Shown here piece by piece: positions 26,915-34,718 of a DNA stretch of 40,606 nt; the stretch's first letter is position 1; the number at the start of each line of letters is the position of its first letter. Made by a program: the position numbers and the translations under genes. This DNA is from Alistipes sp. (GTDB taxonomy: Bacteria > Bacteroidota > Bacteroidia > Bacteroidales > Rikenellaceae), in the NCBI GenBank assembly GCA_017630455.1, contig JAGBVG010000064.1, forward strand, positions 1-40,606, in the 5' to 3' direction. Below the pieces are notes generated by a model that searched no databases, had not been told where the DNA came from, and saw nothing but the letters and a program-made list of their open reading frames with translations.

Positions 26915-27535
26915 ATGAATGTGACTGTAATTGGAGTTGCGGGAGGCACAGGCTCTGGAAAGTCAACACTCGTAAAGCGTCTTCAGGAGGCCTTTGCAGG
27001 TGATGATGTGGCTACGCTATGCCACGATTTCTACTATAAGGCACACCCAGAACTCACCTACGAGGAGCGCACAAAGCTCAACTACGACCACCCTGCAGCA
27101 TTCGACACAGATATGCTCGTGGAGCACATCCGCACCCTCAAGTCTAACGTGCCTATCGAGCACCCTGTATACTCTTTCGTGGAGCATAACCGCACCGCGG
27201 AGAGTGTTCTCGTTAAGCCCTCGAAGGTTATCATCGTCGACGGCATCCTTATCTTCGAGAATAAGGAGTTGAGGGAGTTGATGGATATCAAGGTCTTCGT
27301 TGACACCGATGCCGACATCCGCCTCGCGCGCCGCATTCTCAGGGATGTATGTGAGCGTGGTCGCACTATGCAGTCGGTTATCGACCAGTACACCACCACT
27401 GTAAAGCCTATGCACGAGGAGTTTGTAGAGCCTTCGAAGAAGTATGCCGATGTCATCATCCCCGAGGGCGGCTTCAACTCTGTTGCTGTGGGAATGCTTA
27501 TTCAGAATATACGTTCACTCATTGATAATAAGTAA
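26915..27535 (+). CDS. udk: Uridine kinase
   Basis: Phosphorylates uridine and cytidine for pyrimidine salvage. The 206 residues start MNVTVIGVAGGTGSGKST, with the P-loop GGTGSGKS at about 10-17. CHDFYYK (about 37-43), YDHPAAFDTDM (substrate-binding region), VDGILIFENKELRE and DIRLARRILRDVCERGR follow, all uridine kinase motifs. The length is typical. It is 60 nt after gyrB, and its stop is 1 nt before the next ATG, so translation continues into the lipoprotein gene. Confidence 0.96.
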   Translation: MNVTVIGVAGGTGSGKSTLVKRLQEAFAGDDVATLCHDFYYKAHPELTYEERTKLNYDHPAAFDTDMLVEHIRTLKSNVPIEHPVYSFVEHNRTAESVLVKPSKVIIVDGILIFENKELRELMDIKVFVDTDADIRLARRILRDVCERGRTMQSVIDQYTTTVKPMHEEFVEPSKKYADVIIPEGGFNSVAVGMLIQNIRSLIDNK

Positions 27536-27536
27536 T

Positions 27537-29027
27537 ATGCGCAATATTTATACTATCCTTATGATTGCTATCGCACTTATGTGCGTAGGCTGCAACAGCG
27601 CAACACTTCTCCCAAACAACTACCTTGTACTGGCATCGGAGGATGTAGCAAACGACGCAGAGTGGATGGCCGTTGCCGAGAAGCTCGCCGCGAAGCATAA
27701 TGCACCCATCGTAACCTTTGCCAAGGCTCCTGCAGATGCTATGGAGGCCTTGCGTCAGGAGAATCCCCGCTATGTAGCCATCGTCGACAAACCTGAGAAC
27801 ATAGGTCGCGACTATGTCATTGACCTCCACCTTATGTGCCGCGATGTGGATGAGGATATCTATGCCGACTTCCTTTGGGGTATCATCACAGGCTACGACG
27901 CTGCCGCTGCCGAGCGTATGGTAGACAACAGCACCGAGCCACTTGTAATCAAGGATGCTGTGGCTACGATTATGGAGCTAAACTCGGCAAAATGGTTCGA
28001 TAACTACGCTTGGGTCGACGACCACACACGTGGCCTTTGGGGCTATAAGAATGGTCGTGATGCGGAGATCGTTACAGGAATGGTCGAGAAGGAGGAGGTG
28101 CTCGGCAAGTTCCAGGAGTTGTACGAGGCATACGACCCCGACCTCGTGGTTACCGCTGCACACGCCACACAGAAGAATCTCGAGATGCCATACTCACTCG
28201 GCCATCTCCGTCCTCGCGATGGCAAGTTGTATGCTCAGAATATCTTTACCGGCGAGGAGCGTGACATCATCGAGTCGGGCAAGCGCCGCGTATACACCGC
28301 TGTGGGCAACTGCCTCATTGGCGATATGAACAACACACGCGAGAGTATGGCCGCCGCGTGGATGAACGGCTCGAATGCCGCCACTATGATTGGCTACGTG
28401 GTAACAACGTGGCACGGCCGCAATGGCTGGGGTGCACTCAAGTACTGGGTTACCAACCCATTCCGCTACACCCTTGCCGAGGCTGTCTATATGAATCAGC
28501 AGGATCTCCTACACCAGCAGTATGCGTGGTATCCTACGCTTATCGACGAGAAGTACACCTTCTGCGAGGGCTTCTGGGAGGAGTTGGAGGGCACCAAGAA
28601 TCGTCTCTCGGAGACTCTCGGCCGCGAGTTGTCGTATGAGAGCGCCGAGGATTGGGATATGATGGGCTTCTGGCACGACCGCGACGTATTGGCATACTAT
28701 GGCGACCCTATGTGGAACGTTATGCTTCAGGGCGTGGAGAGCGAGAATGATTACACCGTAGAGTCTCGCACCGAGGGTAACAAGTATATCATCACCATCA
28801 CCACCGCCGATAACTTCTCATTGGAGCGTATGAAGGGTGATAAGTTCAAGCAGGAGCACGTCCTCGACCTACCATTCAACTACTTCTTCCCAGAGCGCTT
28901 GAATAACCCTCGCTTGACTGAGGGCGAAGAGTGGGACGCTGTGGTTGATGAGAACTTTATCCTTATATATAATGCAGAGTTCAAGCCAAACTCTACATAT
29001 ACCATCACTCTTGATATCGAGAAATAA
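27537..29027 (+). CDS. C25-peptidase-like lipoprotein
   Basis: A 496-residue predicted lipoprotein. The ATG at 27537 gives a lipobox signal peptide ending LMCVGC (Cys19); a longer frame from 27444 overlaps udk and was rejected. The mature part begins YLVLASEDVANDAEWMAVAE, resembling the gingipain (C25) N-terminal subdomain. In the middle VVTAAHAT (H209) and AVGNCLIGD (C259) sit in the order and rough spacing of the His-Cys dyad of clan CD (caspase-fold) peptidases, followed by ESMAAAWMNGSNAATMIG. The last 90 or so residues look like a beta-rich C-terminal domain. A cell-surface peptidase is plausible but unproven. It is 1 nt after udk. Confidence 0.6.
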   Translation: MRNIYTILMIAIALMCVGCNSATLLPNNYLVLASEDVANDAEWMAVAEKLAAKHNAPIVTFAKAPADAMEALRQENPRYVAIVDKPENIGRDYVIDLHLMCRDVDEDIYADFLWGIITGYDAAAAERMVDNSTEPLVIKDAVATIMELNSAKWFDNYAWVDDHTRGLWGYKNGRDAEIVTGMVEKEEVLGKFQELYEAYDPDLVVTAAHATQKNLEMPYSLGHLRPRDGKLYAQNIFTGEERDIIESGKRRVYTAVGNCLIGDMNNTRESMAAAWMNGSNAATMIGYVVTTWHGRNGWGALKYWVTNPFRYTLAEAVYMNQQDLLHQQYAWYPTLIDEKYTFCEGFWEELEGTKNRLSETLGRELSYESAEDWDMMGFWHDRDVLAYYGDPMWNVMLQGVESENDYTVESRTEGNKYIITITTADNFSLERMKGDKFKQEHVLDLPFNYFFPERLNNPRLTEGEEWDAVVDENFILIYNAEFKPNSTYTITLDIEK

Positions 29028-29053
29028 TTTACTAACTATTTAAATACAAGATT

Positions 29054-29869
29054 ATGAAAAAACTATTTATGCTTTTGGCGCTATGCGCATTTATCGCGAC
29101 AAGTTGCGATAAATCATCAGATGTTGAGACAACTAAAACAACACCTGAGATTACCGTAGCAAAAGATCACCTTTCAATGAGTAGTGGCAACGGTATGGGC
29201 TCTATCTCTTATAGCATCACCAACCCTGTTGAGGATCTCTCTGTTGAGGCGAACGCAAATGTTGAGTGGATCCACTCTTTCAAATACTCAAATAATAAGA
29301 TTGACTTCTCTATATATGCAACAGACCTCTATGAGGAGCGTACAGGCATTATCACCCTTACTTATGGCGATGCAAATGCGTCTGTTACAATTACACAGAC
29401 TGGAAAGCAGAAGCCAAACGAGATCGAGGAAACAGCACCATACTTGCTTGGCGAGTACTATGGTGACTACGCAGGTGCTAACTACAGCTACTATATTGCA
29501 CTCTCATCAAGCGACTATGATGAAAGCAACCCTCTCTATGCACCAGGATGGAAGTACTTCCTCGACATCTATGCAAGCGAGCGTCCTGCAGACTATAACA
29601 ACATCCGTATTCCAAATGGTGTATATACACTCACTGATAATGGTGGCGTAGCAAACTCTTTGTTTGGCAAATTCTCAATCTATAAGGAGTATGACGACTC
29701 TGGTTTCGAGATTGATGAGAAGGTATACGAAGAGGCAACACTCACTGTTACTGACGATATGGTAAAGTTGGAGGTTGTATTCGAAGATAGCATCGATAAG
29801 TACACCGTAACTTATAGTGGCGACTACACTATCCTTGATAAGCGTGACGCAGCTGGTGGTGTATACTAA
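29054..29869 (+). CDS. BACON-domain lipoprotein with a beta module
   Basis: A 271-residue lipoprotein with a signal peptide ending ATSC (Cys18) and a charged start (DKSSDVE). Residues about 32-116 are BACON-like: TPEITVAKDHLSM opens it and ASVTITQTG closes it. Residues about 125-264 match the module seen twice in the gene at 9362 and once in the gene at 7776 (PNGVYTL, then a YTVTYSGDYTI end). BACON domains suggest glycan or mucin contact. It follows the C25-like gene by 26 nt with no clear promoter, so the two are probably one transcript and may act together at the surface. Confidence 0.82.
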   Translation: MKKLFMLLALCAFIATSCDKSSDVETTKTTPEITVAKDHLSMSSGNGMGSISYSITNPVEDLSVEANANVEWIHSFKYSNNKIDFSIYATDLYEERTGIITLTYGDANASVTITQTGKQKPNEIEETAPYLLGEYYGDYAGANYSYYIALSSSDYDESNPLYAPGWKYFLDIYASERPADYNNIRIPNGVYTLTDNGGVANSLFGKFSIYKEYDDSGFEIDEKVYEEATLTVTDDMVKLEVVFEDSIDKYTVTYSGDYTILDKRDAAGGVY

Positions 29870-29888
29870 TAATTTATCTAAGCACTAA

Positions 29889-29928
29889 TAATAATGGGGT
29901 TGTTCTGAAGCGAACAACCCCATTATTA
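29889..29928. terminator. Strong bidirectional terminator
   Basis: A 17-bp perfect stem (29889-29905 with 29912-29928) whose core is GGGGTTGTTC/GAACAACCCC, with a TGAAGC loop. It lies between the convergent BACON lipoprotein (stop 29869) and the alcohol dehydrogenase (stop 29943). AT-rich outer pairs provide U-runs in both directions. Confidence 0.92.
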
Positions 29929-29942
29929 TATACTGGCAATCT

Positions 29943-31112
29943 CTACATACACATCTCAAATATAGCCTCTACATCGGCTGGAGTAAGAGTCTTGAAGCCC
30001 TTAATATCGCCATAGCGGCACGCCTTCTTTGCCATCATAGCAAAGTCCTCACGCTTGATACCCACTTCGGTAAATGTACGCTGCAAGCCCAACTTCTCAT
30101 ACAAGAACTCCTCGGTAAGTTTGATACTGCGCTTTGCAATCTCCATCTTATCCAACTTAGCATCAATACCAAATACATTCACACCATACTGAACATACTT
30201 ATCGACTGTTGTCTCATCCAAGCAGTACTCCATCCATCGTGGAGTGAGGATAGCAAGACCAAGGCCGTGAGTGATATCGTAAACTGCCGAGAGCTCGTGC
30301 TCCATAGGGTGACAGCTCCACGCCTTACGCTTACCGCCATTTATAAAACCATTGATAGCCCACGACGATGTCCACATAATATTAGCACGCGCCTCGTAGT
30401 TCTCAGGCTCGGCAATGGCGATAGGCGCATACTTGACAATAGTCTTAAGCATACCCTCCATAAAGCAGTCGAGCATAAAGAGATCCTTCTGTGTATTGAA
30501 GTAGACCTCCATAATGTGCGACATAATATCCGCAGCACCACAAGCAGTCTGATACTTGCTAACCGAGTATGTCAGCGTAGGGTCGAGGAACGACACACGG
30601 GGCAACAATGCTGGCGCCAAGCGACCGAGCTTATCACCAGTCTCGAGGTTTGAGATGACACCCGCAGTATCCATCTCCGAACCCGTAGCCGAGAGTGTGA
30701 GAATGGTAACTATAGGCAACGCCTCGTTGATAGGCTTGGCATTAGCACCAAAAAACTCCCAAGCGTCGTGATCCACACACGCTCCTGCAGCCATAAACTT
30801 CGTAGCGTCGATAGTCGAGCCACCACCTACAGCCAAAAGCACGTCGATACCCTGCTCCTTGCATATCTTGACACCCTCGCGCACCGACTCGATACGTGGG
30901 TTAGGCTCTATACCCGACAACTCAAACACTTCAAGTTTTGCTTTACGTAACTCCTCGATAACTCTATCGTAGAGACCATTACGCTTTATAGAACCACCGC
31001 CATATGTAAGCAACACTCGCTTACCGAACTTCGCGAGCTCCTCACCCAAGTGTCCCAGCTGATTCTCACCAAAATATACCTTCGTAGGGATGTTATAAAC
31101 AAAATTATTCAT
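29943..31112 (-). CDS. Iron-containing alcohol dehydrogenase (YqhD/BdhA-like)
   Basis: An NAD(P)H-dependent aldehyde reductase or alcohol dehydrogenase of 389 residues. The nucleotide-binding region is AVGGGSTIDATKF (94-106), with an earlier LLTYGGGSIKRNG. Iron ligands can be placed at D195 and H199 (ADIMSHIME), H268 (SCHPMEH) and H282 (DITHGLG), the same spacing as in E. coli YqhD. Such enzymes detoxify reactive aldehydes or make butanol-like alcohols; the substrate is unknown here. It starts 11 nt after the LuxR-type gene and is last of a four-gene leftward cluster. Confidence 0.93.
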   Translation of the reverse strand: MNNFVYNIPTKVYFGENQLGHLGEELAKFGKRVLLTYGGGSIKRNGLYDRVIEELRKAKLEVFELSGIEPNPRIESVREGVKICKEQGIDVLLAVGGGSTIDATKFMAAGACVDHDAWEFFGANAKPINEALPIVTILTLSATGSEMDTAGVISNLETGDKLGRLAPALLPRVSFLDPTLTYSVSKYQTACGAADIMSHIMEVYFNTQKDLFMLDCFMEGMLKTIVKYAPIAIAEPENYEARANIMWTSSWAINGFINGGKRKAWSCHPMEHELSAVYDITHGLGLAILTPRWMEYCLDETTVDKYVQYGVNVFGIDAKLDKMEIAKRSIKLTEEFLYEKLGLQRTFTEVGIKREDFAMMAKKACRYGDIKGFKTLTPADVEAIFEMCM

Positions 31113-31123
31113 AATCGTAAAAT

Positions 31124-31720
31124 TTAGATATCGCTGAGTGCGACGATGTTATTCAACACAGCATATATAGTCAGACGAGCTATCGATCGTGTCTGAAGCT
31201 TGTCGTATATATTGTTTCGATGGAAAACAACTGTCGGAAGCGAGATATTCAAAGTATCGGCAATCTCCTTGTTAATCAACCCCTTAACCAGCAGTACCAA
31301 TACATCACGCTCGCGTGCCGATAGTAGCGACTGCGCCTTTGTTACCTCCGCTGTCATCTCGCCACTATGCTGATGACCTCCAGGATGTCCCGCGTGGTGG
31401 ATGCGCAGTATCTGACGCACGATATCTTGCTCCGATGCCGTGGCATCAATGGTGCGGAATCCCGACTGCACAAACGTAGAGGTCTCGCCCTCGGTGATGA
31501 CGATGGTACGCGACACTAAAGGTCTGAACATCTCCGTATTGTGAAACAGGATGTTTGCCGAGACAAAGCAGTGTGCTATCTTGGCATCCGAAGCGCCAAA
31601 ATCCTCGATATTATTATAGCTCACCACGTCGATACCCGGAACCATATCCGACAACAAGCTGCGCAAAGCCATAGCGCTTAGCGTATTCTCAGATATGATA
31701 GCTATCTCGGGGCGTTGCAT
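31124..31720 (-). CDS. LuxR-type regulator with degenerate receiver and His-rich linker
   Basis: A 198-residue transcription regulator. Residues about 1-105 follow the receiver fold (EIAIISENTLSAMALRSLL start), but the strand where the phosphorylated Asp normally sits reads AHCFVSANILF, with no Asp, so it probably is not phosphorylated conventionally. Between the domains lies IHHAGHPGGHQH (107-118) with five histidines in 11 residues. Residues 132-192 are a LuxR helix-turn-helix (LLSARERDVLVLLVKGLINKEIADTLNIS). It is 2 nt after manA and 11 nt before the iron alcohol dehydrogenase. The signal it senses is unknown. Confidence 0.88.
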   Translation of the reverse strand: MQRPEIAIISENTLSAMALRSLLSDMVPGIDVVSYNNIEDFGASDAKIAHCFVSANILFHNTEMFRPLVSRTIVITEGETSTFVQSGFRTIDATASEQDIVRQILRIHHAGHPGGHQHSGEMTAEVTKAQSLLSARERDVLVLLVKGLINKEIADTLNISLPTVVFHRNNIYDKLQTRSIARLTIYAVLNNIVALSDI

Positions 31721-31722
31721 AA

Positions 31723-32709
31723 CTACTTCGCGATATATACCTCCATCAACTTGGCATTACCCTCGGCAACCACCTCGTTAACCTCCGCAGGGATAAGGAT
31801 CACCTCTCCCTCCTCCAAGGTCTCTTCGTTGCCATCGGCGAAGATGCGCACCGAGCCGTTTAGGGCTATATATACAACAAATGAATCGAGCTCCGAAAGG
31901 TCGAAGTTCTTACCACCCGCCACATCGTGAAGCACCATTGTGAAGTAGTTAGACTCTATAACCTTAGCCTCACCACCCTTCTGCAACTCATACTTACGGT
32001 GCAACAGCTCTGCATCAGCCTCAAAGTCAATGGCATCCACAGCAAGTGCGGTGTGCAACTCGCGACTCTTACCCTCTGCATCTACTCTATCCCAGTCGTA
32101 GATGCGATATGTGATATCCGACGTCTGCTGCACCTCCACAACCTCCAAGCCTGCACCCAAGGCGTGTACCGTGCCCGCAGGGATGAAGAAAGTATCACCA
32201 GGTTTGACCTCCACCTTATTGAGCAACTCCTCGAGGCGCGACTCCGACACCGCAGCGATATACTCCTCGCGCGTAAGATTTAAATCCTTGAAACCTAAAT
32301 AGATTGCAGCTCCAGGTTTGCAATCCACTACATACCACGCCTCGGTCTTTCCGAAGCTATTGTGACGCTCCTCGGCCAACGCATCATCAGGATGCACCTG
32401 CACCGATAGCTTGTCGTTGCAGTCGAGATACTTTATAAGCAGCGGAAACTCAAGGCCATAGTGCTCGAAGTTCTCCTCGCCAACCAACTCACCCATATAG
32501 ACCTCAATGATCTCCTCGAGGTTATTACCCTTCAAGAAACCATTAGCCACAACCGACACATCACCCTTTACAGATGACAAATCCCAGCTCTCGCCATAGA
32601 GTTTATCCTTGGCAAGACGGCCCGTCGCCTTACCCTTCTTTGCCAATATCGCCTGACCACCCCAGATACGCTCCTTAACACGTGGTTTAAACTTCAATGG
32701 ATACAACAT
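31723..32709 (-). CDS. manA: Mannose-6-phosphate isomerase, class I
   Basis: Interconverts mannose-6-phosphate and fructose-6-phosphate, feeding GDP-mannose and surface glycan synthesis. The 328-residue protein has the cupin zinc motifs: SVQVHPDD (Gln and His ligands), GKTEAWYV (Glu ligand) and GDTFFIPAGTVHALG (His ligand). This is the shorter bacterial type, as in Bacteroides and Bacillus. It starts 9 nt after the cysteate synthase gene and ends 2 nt before the LuxR-type gene, so it is embedded in the four-gene cluster. Confidence 0.93.
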   Translation of the reverse strand: MLYPLKFKPRVKERIWGGQAILAKKGKATGRLAKDKLYGESWDLSSVKGDVSVVANGFLKGNNLEEIIEVYMGELVGEENFEHYGLEFPLLIKYLDCNDKLSVQVHPDDALAEERHNSFGKTEAWYVVDCKPGAAIYLGFKDLNLTREEYIAAVSESRLEELLNKVEVKPGDTFFIPAGTVHALGAGLEVVEVQQTSDITYRIYDWDRVDAEGKSRELHTALAVDAIDFEADAELLHRKYELQKGGEAKVIESNYFTMVLHDVAGGKNFDLSELDSFVVYIALNGSVRIFADGNEETLEEGEVILIPAEVNEVVAEGNAKLMEVYIAK

Positions 32710-32718
32710 ATAATATCT

Positions 32719-34008
32719 CTAAAATAATGATTCAACATAAGTTACCACCTCATCAATATCGGCATTCAATGAGAATACCTTGCTTGGTTTCAAGTAAAAC
32801 AACTCGCGATTCTTCTTCTGAGCCTCCTCGCCCGCACCCGTGATATTGAGCATTATGCAGGCATCCTTATCAATAGAACCTGCCTCGACCATCTTAATAA
32901 GCGATGCAAGCGCCACACCCGGAGCAGGATATATATCTATACCCTCCAACTCCTTGAAGAGCCTACAAGCACGACGCGCCTGAGCATTCGTAGCCACCAC
33001 AACATCGCCACCCGTAGCCTTCAGCGCATCATACAGACCACCCGCAAAGCTATATGGAGGGCGACGGTTTGACAACACTTTCGCATCGATAAGCTCGGCA
33101 TCGCGACGTGCCTTCTTAGCATCGTATGGCAGCATATCGCGCGAATCGGCACGCCACGCATCGTAGATAGGCACAAATGGAGCATTCTGCGACACAATCA
33201 ACTTCATAAGGTTGTCGCCATATCTGCCATCCTCTATAAAACGCATATTTGCCTCCCACGCCGCGATAGCACCAGTACCGCTACCTACAGCCTGGAAATA
33301 GTAATCTGGAATACGACCTATGGTTGTTACAGCCGACATTACTGTGGTAGACATACCATCGCGGCGGGCGATATTCTTCGCGCCACCCTCAGGATAAAAC
33401 TTCGAAGATTTCAACGCCATATTACTGAGATTGATAGCATCGAAGTAGTCACCACCCTTCTCGCAAGCGATGAGCTTAACACAGTCGTTCAATGGCTCGG
33501 TAAACCACAAAGCATCGAGATTATCCGAAGGGACAGCCAACAAGAGCTTGATATTGTTGTCGGAACACACACGGGCAAAGGCACGGGCGGTATTTCCCGC
33601 CGAAGCCACCACCAACACTCTATCCTCATTCTCGTCGATACGTGCACAGACGCTGTATGCCTCGGTCTCCTTAAACGAACAGGTGGACATCCTCACACCA
33701 CGCTTCGGGCAGTAGCCGCTCATAGTGATCCACAAGTTCGACAATCCGAGGTGCTTTGCCAACTCCTCACTCTTATATGTCACAGGTGCCGACGAGCCAC
33801 GCAACACGCGCTTCACAGGTAGCCAGTCACAGAACTTATAGAAGCCATAATCCTCACCCTTCAGCTCGAGTTGCTTCTTCTCATAATTTGCACGCACGAG
33901 GGATGGTGTTTTGCACTCTCTATCATCCAACATCCAACCCTGATCCTCAAACTCACGTCCCGTAGCCACACAAGACAACGTATACTTTGTAGGTTTAAAA
34001 TTCTCCAT
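32719..34008 (-). CDS. Cysteate synthase (PLP-dependent, threonine-synthase-like)
   Basis: A 429-residue fold type II PLP enzyme. The start TKYTLSCVATGREFEDQGW resembles the cysteate synthase/threonine synthase N-terminal zinc-free start. SCSFKETEAYSV-like TCSFKETEAY (109-118) carries the PLP lysine K113. ASAGNTARAFA (135-145) is the phosphate or substrate loop, and GSGTGAIAAWE holds the PLP phosphate. Cysteate synthase makes L-cysteate from O-phosphoserine and sulfite, the first step of coenzyme M synthesis in some archaea and of capnine/sulfonolipid synthesis in some Bacteroidetes. Threonine synthase is the alternative, but the SFKETEAY context and overall layout favour cysteate synthase. 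It leads the four-gene leftward cluster. The next sulfonolipid gene (the acyltransferase) is not here. Confidence 0.7.
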   Translation of the reverse strand: MENFKPTKYTLSCVATGREFEDQGWMLDDRECKTPSLVRANYEKKQLELKGEDYGFYKFCDWLPVKRVLRGSSAPVTYKSEELAKHLGLSNLWITMSGYCPKRGVRMSTCSFKETEAYSVCARIDENEDRVLVVASAGNTARAFARVCSDNNIKLLLAVPSDNLDALWFTEPLNDCVKLIACEKGGDYFDAINLSNMALKSSKFYPEGGAKNIARRDGMSTTVMSAVTTIGRIPDYYFQAVGSGTGAIAAWEANMRFIEDGRYGDNLMKLIVSQNAPFVPIYDAWRADSRDMLPYDAKKARRDAELIDAKVLSNRRPPYSFAGGLYDALKATGGDVVVATNAQARRACRLFKELEGIDIYPAPGVALASLIKMVEAGSIDKDACIMLNITGAGEEAQKKNRELFYLKPSKVFSLNADIDEVVTYVESLF

Positions 34009-34034
34009 ATCTCATAAAGTTATTCTCTAATGTG

Positions 34035-34064
34035 CAAATTTAATTATTTTTCTCGATAATCAAT
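34035..34064 (-). promoter_or_regulatory. Promoter of the cysteate synthase cluster
   Basis: ATTG (34064-34061), an 18-nt spacer and TAAATTTG (34042-34035) on the minus strand. The spacer is 1-2 nt shorter than in the other promoters here. The start site would be about 20 nt before the ATG at 34008. Confidence 0.6.
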
Positions 34065-34112
34065 GAAAAACACCTTAAAATAATATGTAATTATCCACGT
34101 TGGCTACGTATC

Positions 34113-34133
34113 ATTCCGAGCGCAGTGAAGAAT
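34113..34133. repeat. REP-like intergenic element (single copy)
   Basis: ATTCCGAGCGCAGTGAAGAAT has ATTC/GAAT ends and matches from memory a short dispersed element, CATTCCGAGCGCAGCGAGGAATC-like, found between genes in many Bacteroidetes. It lies between the divergent promoters at 34035 and 34188. Only this copy is in the window. Confidence 0.45.
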
Positions 34134-34157
34134 CTTTATATTAGCAACATTTTAAAC

Positions 34158-34188
34158 ATTGAATTCTAAACACAAATAGCTATCTTTG
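34158..34188 (+). promoter_or_regulatory. Promoter of the DUF456 gene
   Basis: ATTG (34158-34161), a 19-nt spacer and TATCTTTG (34181-34188). The start site near 34195 gives a leader of about 26 nt. Confidence 0.75.
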
Positions 34189-34220
34189 CGACAGAATAAT
34201 TTTAACAAAAGGTAAACGAT

Positions 34221-34709
34221 ATGGATATTGCACTGGTGATTATTGCCCTTGTTATGGGTTTGGTTGGTCTGTTGGGAGTCTTTGTGCCGGTACTACCCGG
34301 AACGGTAGTATCATACATAGGCCTGCTTTGCGCATCCTTCACCGCCGACTCCACAATAACCATCGGGCAACTTATCTTATGGGGCATTGTATCCTTAACG
34401 GTGATTCTTCTCGACTACCTCCTTCCGGGATATTTCAGCAAGCTCTTTGGTGGCACTAAGGCGGGAATCACTGGTGCAACCGTAGGAACATTTTTAGGCA
34501 TCTTCTTCGGCATCCCTGGCATAATCTTCGGGCCATTCATAGGTGCAGTTTTGGGAGAGATAATTGGCTCTAAAACTACTCTTGAACAAGCGGTTAAGGT
34601 CGGATTCGGCTCTATGCTTTCGTTCTTTGTTGGCACAGGCATAAAGTTCATCGCTGCAATATATATGCTATACTACATCGTGAAGGTGTTTATCGCTGTT
34701 ATAATATAA
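34221..34709 (+). CDS. DUF456 family membrane protein
   Basis: A 162-residue, very hydrophobic protein with about four helices (4-34, 45-68, 78-112 with many glycines, 127-160). The LGVFVPVLPGTVVSYIGLL start and GATVGTFLGIFFGIPGIIFGPFIGAVLGE core, with Gly-zipper-like spacing, match DUF456. The family's function is not established. It is a single gene with its own promoter, converging on the M15 peptidase gene with 9 nt between their stops and no terminator between. Confidence 0.88.
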   Translation: MDIALVIIALVMGLVGLLGVFVPVLPGTVVSYIGLLCASFTADSTITIGQLILWGIVSLTVILLDYLLPGYFSKLFGGTKAGITGATVGTFLGIFFGIPGIIFGPFIGAVLGEIIGSKTTLEQAVKVGFGSMLSFFVGTGIKFIAAIYMLYYIVKVFIAVII

Positions 34710-34718
34710 GGTAGAATC

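Noticed and set aside
32719-34008. Threonine synthase as the identity of the PLP enzyme
   Set aside because: The fold is the same, but the PLP-lysine context SFKETEAY and the protein layout fit cysteate synthase better. Kept as the stated alternative.
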